A stretch of 64,000 nt of DNA from Siphonodentalium dalli (Eukaryota; Mollusca; Scaphopoda; Gadilida; Siphonodentaliidae): assembly GCA_032622095.1 (NCBI GenBank), contig CP136069.1, positions 19,297,326 through 19,361,325 on the forward strand. Reading direction: 5' to 3'. Below are positions 59,301 through 64,000 of this stretch, piece by piece. The translations under genes were made by a program, and so were the position numbers. Position 1 is the first letter of the stretch. The number at the start of each line of letters is the position of its first letter. Below the pieces are notes generated by a model. The model saw only the letters and a list, made by a program, of their open reading frames with translations. It was not told the origin of the DNA and ran no database searches.

Positions 59301-60944
59301 GGCCACGGCATACTGTTGCCGTAGCGGATTGCCGAAGCCAAACAATCTGAATTAAGAGGGCTGGTGATATGGTCGATTTGCTTGAGATTAGTAGAATGCT
59401 ACACATTATGTTATGTTTTGAGAATTACAGGCATGTTTGGTATCAACTCTAAATGGGAGCTATTGAATTTGAACAGTTTTTGATGAAAAACATAGCCATC
59501 GGATGCCATCTAGGATTTTACTCTTTGCATGACTAAACCTTTGGGAGACCATACAGACCACATCCCTCATCTGATCATCATCAAACTTCATGTGAATCTT
59601 TGGGGTGACCTTTCGATGGGAGCTATGATCTATCATATTTTTCTTAATTTTATTGAAAAACATGGCTGCCAGCAGCCATCTTGGATTTTACTCTTTGTAT
59701 GACTTAATTATTTGGCCACACCCTACATGCCACATTCCTATCCGATCATCACCAAAGCTCATATGGATCCTCAGGGTGACCTAGATGGGAGCTTACCATT
59801 TTTTCTGATTTATGTTAAAAACATGGCCACTTAGGCCATCTTGGATTTCACTTTTGAATTCATCGGCACCCCCTGCTGCCCACATTTATTAGTGAAATCT
59901 TTTTTAAATATACAAGCATGCTTGGGACCACCTCTATTCAGCTTTCCTTATTCTTTATCATTCTATTGACTGCTCACCATAAATATAAACCCCTCTCCAA
60001 GTTGATCTACAGTGTCATTGACACTTTCATTCTGAAGAATTCTCACCTACCATAGTTAATTAAATTAAATTAAATATTCTGTCAGTACTTGCTAAATTTG
60101 TCACATAAGCTGAAAAAGTTTCAAAAAATATGTAAAAGATTGTAAAAATAGAAAACAAATATTTTTGCTTACAGGCTTATCATCTTTGGTGTTGAATTTT
60201 AATAATCTGCCAACTTGATTACTTGTTGAGTTGAGCAATATTCTTGTTCAGTTATTGTATCATTTATGATTGCAATTGGTCTATTATTGATTTCTTAAAA
60301 TTTTGTATTATAAATATTTGTATTTATTCATTAACCCTTTGAGTGCCAGGTCCGATTTTTGTATCAACCCGTATACCCTGTGCCAATGCATTCTCTTATA
60401 TATGCGAGTCGACCATAGGTCGCCTCGCATATATAAGAGAATGCATTGGCCTAACAATTTTTCATCATTTGTTATTTTTTACAATTTTTTACAATTTTAA
60501 TAATTTTTTCTTATATTCTTTAACAGACTTATTTTGTAGGTTTAGTGCCAGGGAATCTCACGTTTTTCATGGGCATCAAAATTATTACTATGAATACTTG
60601 GTGACAGTTTTGAGTTATAACATGCCCCTAAGGTTTTATCCAGTTTGTTTTTAAATTTGCTATAGCATGCTTAATTAAGCATACCCAAAAAATATTCAAC
60701 ATTTTTTTTATTTTTTTTTAGGGCCGATTTTTCAGACCGTTTATTAGGGCCGATGAGATCGGCCCCTGGCACTGAAAGGGTTAATCACACATTTCTCATT
60801 TTGTAGATGGGAATGGGACAAAACATGAATATGAACCAGAGAAATCGACGTGATGGAGGAGTGCCATCCTTGCTTGGAGAGCCCAGAAAGCGAGTCATGG
60901 GGCTGATGGGTAGTGGACCAGATATGAAGAGACGTCGGGATATG
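53249..60944 (+). CDS. Unidentified Met/Gly/Asn-rich protein, four exons found (partial)
   Basis: Exons 53249-53312, 55155-55454, 57005-57411 and 60807-60944 join with correct AG/GT borders and phases (1, 1, 0, 0) to at least 303 residues. Composition is extreme: Met, Gly, Asn and Gln dominate. A repeated short motif is visible: RSLLGDGPM, PSLLDTPQ, GLLDGPMN, PSLLGEPRKR, plus GLMGSG twice and LMDNM several times. Basic clusters RKR and KRRRD in the last exon could be nuclear signals. I see no RRM, zinc finger or enzyme domain. Such prion-like composition is common in nuclear RNA-binding proteins, but that is inference. Downstream coding exons were not found before the window ends, and the true start may be in an earlier exon. 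Splice consistency makes a real gene likely. Confidence 0.75.
53328..53482. mobile_element. Relic of a TTAA element (GTGCCAGG family)
   Basis: TCCGATTTTTGTATCAACCC at the left; its inverse, TTGGCACTGAAAGTGTTAA, at the right. A shorter relative of 60335-60780, just past the exon donor. Confidence 0.65.
53701..53859. repeat. 79-bp tandem duplication
   Basis: Two adjacent, apparently identical copies starting AATGAACTGTTGTTTTAGTG. Confidence 0.93.
53938..54389. mobile_element. TTAA-flanked MITE, family A, long spacer
   Basis: CCCTTTACCCAACAAAGCGG ... TCTGTTGGGTAAAGGG, TTAA both sides. The A/T spacer between palindromes is expanded by TTTTTTCTTACATTCTTTAA-type units. Confidence 0.9.
54560..54735. 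mobile_element. Partial TTAA element
   Basis: Right end TAAAGTACCCCT before TTAA resembles the 46728-47318 element; body shared with 24225-24420. Left end not found. Confidence 0.5.
54831..55095. mobile_element. Family B MITE
   Basis: GACCCTTACATGATCGGAGC ... CGGTCGTCGAAGGG with two hairpins (TCTCTTATATATGCGAGTCT). It ends ~60 bp before the acceptor of the next exon. Confidence 0.65.
55155..55454 (+). CDS. Met/Gly/Asn-rich gene, Gly-Met exon
   Basis: Acceptor CTCATTTCAG, donor G|GTGAGT. Residues ~22-122: MPRSLMNDEPMGMNMMGGGG followed by long GGGGMGG runs and GMGRMNLMDNMSGSG. Almost no charged residues. Confidence 0.75.
55455..56145. other. Intron with dispersed repeat copy
   Basis: 55630-55860 resembles 8975-9300 in reverse. 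Otherwise nothing recognised. Confidence 0.35.
56146..56586. mobile_element. Family F MITE, long form
   Basis: Outer arms CCTGCAAATAGTGTG / ACACAGTTTGCAGG. Two AATGAGG-type hairpins flank the same middle as 8370-8919. Confidence 0.72.
57005..57411 (+). CDS. Met/Gly/Asn-rich gene, Met-Asn-Gln exon
   Basis: Acceptor TTTCATTATAG, donor CAG|GTATTTG. Residues ~122-257: MNQMNMQNQMNQGGMNMTPS, then repeats of (G/S)L(M/L)D(N/T)xxxMN. Reading through the donor gives only VFV then stop, so intron retention would end the protein here. Confidence 0.75.
57490..57844. mobile_element. TA-flanked MITE
   Basis: TATGTGACCCGTCATATCAA ... TTGATATGGCGGGTCACATA, TA at both ends, 355 bp, in the intron after the Met-Asn exon. 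Confidence 0.82.
57845..57895 (+). repeat. Duplicated exon 3' end and donor region
   Basis: Repeats 57400-57452: GAACCCACA(T)GTATTTGT and TCTTTCCATAAAG. The donor-preceding CAG has become CAT, so this copy is a degraded decoy. Confidence 0.75.
57896..58826. mobile_element. hAT-type non-autonomous element
   Basis: CAGGGATTCCGCTA ... TAGCGGAAACACTG termini are typical of hAT elements. CATAAAG flanks both sides (57889-57895, 58827-58833), part of an 8-bp duplication. 931 bp, no transposase. Confidence 0.85.
58834..60334. other. Intron, unassigned, with dispersed repeats
   Basis: 58985-59300 matches 8975-9300. Around 59250-59340 the motif ATTGCCGAAGC recurs in alternating orientations, related to ~50990-51050. 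At 59480-59860 two or three drifting copies of AACATGG(C)(T)GCC...CATCTTGGATTT occur. No exon. Confidence 0.4.
60335..60780. mobile_element. TTAA-flanked MITE with GTGCCAGG ends
   Basis: CCCTTTGAGTGCCAGGTCCG ... CCCCTGGCACTGAAAGGG with TTAA both sides, 446 bp. Holds one copy of the GCCAATGCATTC palindrome also found in families A and B. It ends 26 bp before the acceptor of the next exon. Confidence 0.87.
60807..60944 (+). CDS. Met/Gly/Asn-rich gene, basic exon
   Basis: Acceptor TTTTGTAG, donor G|GTGAGC, phase 0 at both ends, 46 codons: MGMGQNMNMNQRNRRDGGVP, SLLGEPRKRVMGLMGSG, DMKRRRDM. Two basic clusters may act as nuclear localisation signals. Confidence 0.74.
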
Positions 60945-61053
60945 GTGAGCAGAGTATTCGAACACCAACTGGTCTTCTGAGTACCACTTACACAATATAA
61001 TGTGATGAAAAGAAAGAAACTCTGACCCCTTATTTGTTATTTTAACTCAGATA

Positions 61054-61656
61054 TACAGTAATGCCCTAAATAATCAACTCCTTAACCACAGCAGAATTAT
61101 GGATAATTTTTCATGATTTTGTCGGGAAATATGGCTTGTTGCCATTCATCGGAAAGCTCTCAATGAGAGCTTTCCTATGAATGGCAACAAGCCATATTTC
61201 CACCTAAATCCTGAAAAATTACCCATAATTCTGCTGTGGTTAAAGAGTCGATTATTTAACCCTTTACCCAACAAACCGGCCAAATAAAGCTTCAACAGCC
61301 TAAAATATCTTCGGTCTGTCTCAATAGAACCATACAAATATGGATATCATTGGAACCGGCTCCTTGACCACATTGTAATAGTTACAGTTATGCCCTGTGC
61401 CAATGCATTCTCTTATATATGCGAGTCGACCATAGGTCGCCTCGCATATATAAGAGAATGCATTGGCCTAAACAAAATCTGTTTTTAATTCTTTTTACCA
61501 TTTTTTCTTACATTCTTTAACAATTTTATAATTTTTAATGTGTTAAGCCAATGCATTCTCTTATATATGCGAGGCGACCTATGGTCGACTCGCATATATA
61601 AGAGAATGCATTGGCACAGGGCCCTTCTGTTGGGTAAAGGGTTAAGGCACTGCTGT
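61054..61656. mobile_element. Family C MITE split by a family A insertion
   Basis: Starts TACAGTAATGCCCTAAATAA. The right end GGCACTGCTGTA (61645-61656) lies beyond the inserted family A element, which used a TTAA in the right arm. Confidence 0.83.
61260..61641. mobile_element. Family A MITE nested in family C
   Basis: CCCTTTACCCAACAAACCGG ... TCTGTTGGGTAAAGGG, TTAA at 61256-61259 and 61642-61645; two inverted palindromes. Confidence 0.9.
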
Positions 61657-64000
61657 ACATGCTTTGTCTTTTCTATGTACTTACAGGTATACCTTCCTGT
61701 CTTTCCAGGAAATATTTGCAAGCCTTAAAATCGGACGAGAATCAAATCATGATTCTCATTTTGATTCTCGTAAAAAGTCTCGATTCCCTGTAGAAATGCT
61801 ATATTTTGATTCTGGCAAATTTTGATGGATTTTATGGCCTGACTTGGGTACATAACATTTTGTCCAGAGCTCTGTGCAATTGGCGTTCTGAATCATAGAC
61901 CCCTCCTCCCCAAGATGGTCCTGTTGTGAAGGAACAGCCTGACGTAACAGTGCGTCTGGTCTGCGGCTTTTGCACTAAGTTTTGCCTGGCATATTTATGT
62001 GTTTCTCGATATTTATTAATATATATGAATAGTGTTTATTTGCTCCATCAATGGTTAAGATGGGATTGGGATATCTCACATTGCTGTTGATTTCAGTGCA
62101 CAGGTTGTTATGACAAATATGGTAATTTACACTCTCTTAAAGTAATTTACAAGTTCGAGTGCACTTTTTGAAATTTCCGGCCTCCCCTGAATACTATTCC
62201 TGACCAACAGTTAGACACATAGGTGAATATAATACTGTTATGTTGTATTTTATATACCTGTCAATTATGACCCTGCAAATCGATTTTAATGCGATTAGGA
62301 ATCTTTCGTCCGATTCGATTCGATGATTAATAATCGGCTTCCCTGATTCAAATTTTATTGAATCTTTTCCATCAGGTGATTTCTCATTGTTTCCATTGAC
62401 TACAGAGTACAAACCACACAGCTCTTGTGCTAAGAAACGTTTTGATACCAACGCAAATGATCTATAGATAGACCGCCCAATCTTTATGAGAATGACGTAA
62501 GCCAATCCGGACTCCAGTATTCACAGAGAAATTACATACACTCATTCAGTGAAAACCTCGCCTGTGCTATGTACTGATGTTACTCATTTGTCACATAGGT
62601 TAAATCGCACAAAGATTGCCAACTATGAAAGTTCAGAAGCACATTATTAAGACTAAACCCCATCCATGGTTCACCTCCCATCAGTATTTTTGACGGAAAT
62701 GAGCTGCATTCTATAGTTTATTTATTTCTTGTTGATTATATCTTCGATTATAAGGTCTATTCGGCAGAAGACATCCGGTAATGTGTATATTTTATGATAT
62801 CCACTAGGCAGTCACTAGTAGTATAAAGGCCTGTTAAAATCAAATGGGATATTTATGCCCCATTTTCTTTTCAACTTCACAATGCACTCCACTTATTACA
62901 TACTAAGTGCATGTCACATTACGTTTCGACTCGTTATTATCACTGCTTCCTTGAACCTTATGCTGCTTAAAATCCCTATTCTAACATTCTATTATAGCTG
63001 CTGTTACTGGAAGAGAAAATTGATGATACTACATAAAATACACACTGAACAATCTTTACCAAAACTGCCAAACCTTTTTCATGCTGTAAAAGTGATGAAA
63101 TACCTAGCCTGTTAGACAATGTCCATTCTATTTTCAACTCCCCCTATGTGTGAGCTTGGGAAGGAGGACCCAAGATAGTATATTTTCTGTTTCCTTATTA
63201 TCCACCAGATAGTTGTAATAAAACTGTGTTATGATGATTTTCGCATCAGTATTAACCATGCTGCGTGGTGTTGACTTCAGCAGTGACTGAAACTGATATT
63301 TTATTCTCCCTAATAGTTACCCTGATATTATATTCTCCCTAATAATTACCAGGTGACTCAGTTAGAAAGGTGCATAGTACACTTACTGAAACTGATGTCA
63401 GTTCTCTAATTTGTCAGCTGCTGAAATCTATATGAACGCCTCATATAGCACTTTAATAATATCCATAATCTATGATTGCTTGATAAATTGATGAAATTTG
63501 TTTCCTTTGCATATGGTCCCTAAATCCAATGAAGAAATCATGGAGCATGTATTTCTATGCTTACAAAATTCTCTATATAATCAAACAGGAATCTCCATAC
63601 ATGACAATTTGAAGTTTCTAAGCAGCCCTGCCCTTCACATTGCAGTCATTTGATTCAGTCTAATTTGTTCTACTGAAATTAACCTTATCCATGCTAATAA
63701 AATTAGTGTTGACATTCGTCATTGGAATATCTGTAAATTTTGGCCGCCCAATGCTAACTGCTGTACAGCAGTAATCATTCCTTCACTATCTCCTGATACC
63801 CTCAAGTTAATGGTGGTGATATCTGTAGCCACGGCATGTGAAGACAGCAGAGAGTTATCCGTCTGTCATACCCTGAAGAACGGCTAACTCAGCAAAATAC
63901 ACACACCAGGCTGATGACGTAGAGAAATTTTATTGTATGCAGTTCATGGTCGATAACTCGGAAGACCTTCTCAAAATTTATTTAAGAAAGGACCGGAGTT
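61657..64000. other. Right edge, unassigned (probably intron)
   Basis: AT-rich. GAATC/GATTC-rich patches at ~61738-61790 and ~62275-62350 look like ends of a hAT-type element with imperfect symmetry. No coding exon could be supported, although the gene ending at 60944 must continue. Confidence 0.3.

Noticed and set aside
61709-61830. Possible next exon of the Met/Gly/Asn-rich gene after CTGTCTTTCCAG
   Set aside because: The frame is open for only about 38 codons, reaches a stop without a donor, and consists of GATTCTCG-type repeat sequence.
62097-62122. Micro-exon candidate after TTGATTTCAG with donor GTAATT
   Set aside because: Only 26 nt and weak donor; no composition match with the rest of the gene.

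Overview
This is an AT-rich animal nuclear segment. Coding exons are short, have canonical GT/AG borders and phase-compatible junctions, and are scattered through long introns packed with mobile elements. The recognisable genes, BBLN (bublin coiled-coil protein) and a SAPCD2-type suppressor-APC-domain gene, are metazoan families. Sequence texture (many TTAA- and TA-flanked miniature transposons, a tRNA-derived SINE, tandem repeats) would suit a marine invertebrate such as a mollusc, but that is a guess. Nothing bacterial or viral was seen.

Layout. 1-5.2 kb: the terminal exon of a BBLN homologue (plus strand, 4749-4915), preceded by a fold-back element with tandem-repeat arms (1065-2708). 5.2-15.6 kb: palindromic and TTAA-flanked elements, no gene seen. 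15.66-31.69 kb: SAPCD2-like gene on the minus strand, six coding exons joining in frame to 650 codons. Its exon 4 has a threefold tandem duplication, and exon 2 sits between a 27-bp satellite and a SINE. 32-40 kb: degenerate repeats, no gene. 40,365-48,097: a complete LTR retrotransposon (identical 204-bp LTRs, TCGG target duplication, polypurine tract) with Gag-type ORFs on the minus strand and no visible pol. A hAT-type element, and a fold-back element holding a TTAA element, are inserted in it. 48.1-53.2 kb: more DNA transposons, several with exact 8-bp target duplications. 53.2-61 kb: at least four exons of a plus-strand gene for a Met/Gly/Asn-rich low-complexity protein I cannot name; it probably continues past the window or into exons I could not find. 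61-64 kb: nested miniature elements and unassigned sequence.

The genes share no obvious pathway. SAPCD proteins act in cell polarity and spindle orientation, and bublin with intermediate filaments at the apical cortex, but they are on opposite strands with separate control. The most distinctive content is the transposon record: fold-back elements built from a shared 14-bp motif, a palindromic module found in TTAA elements with different ends, a Gag protein carrying a ComEA-like helix-hairpin-helix, and repeat insertions pressed against splice sites.
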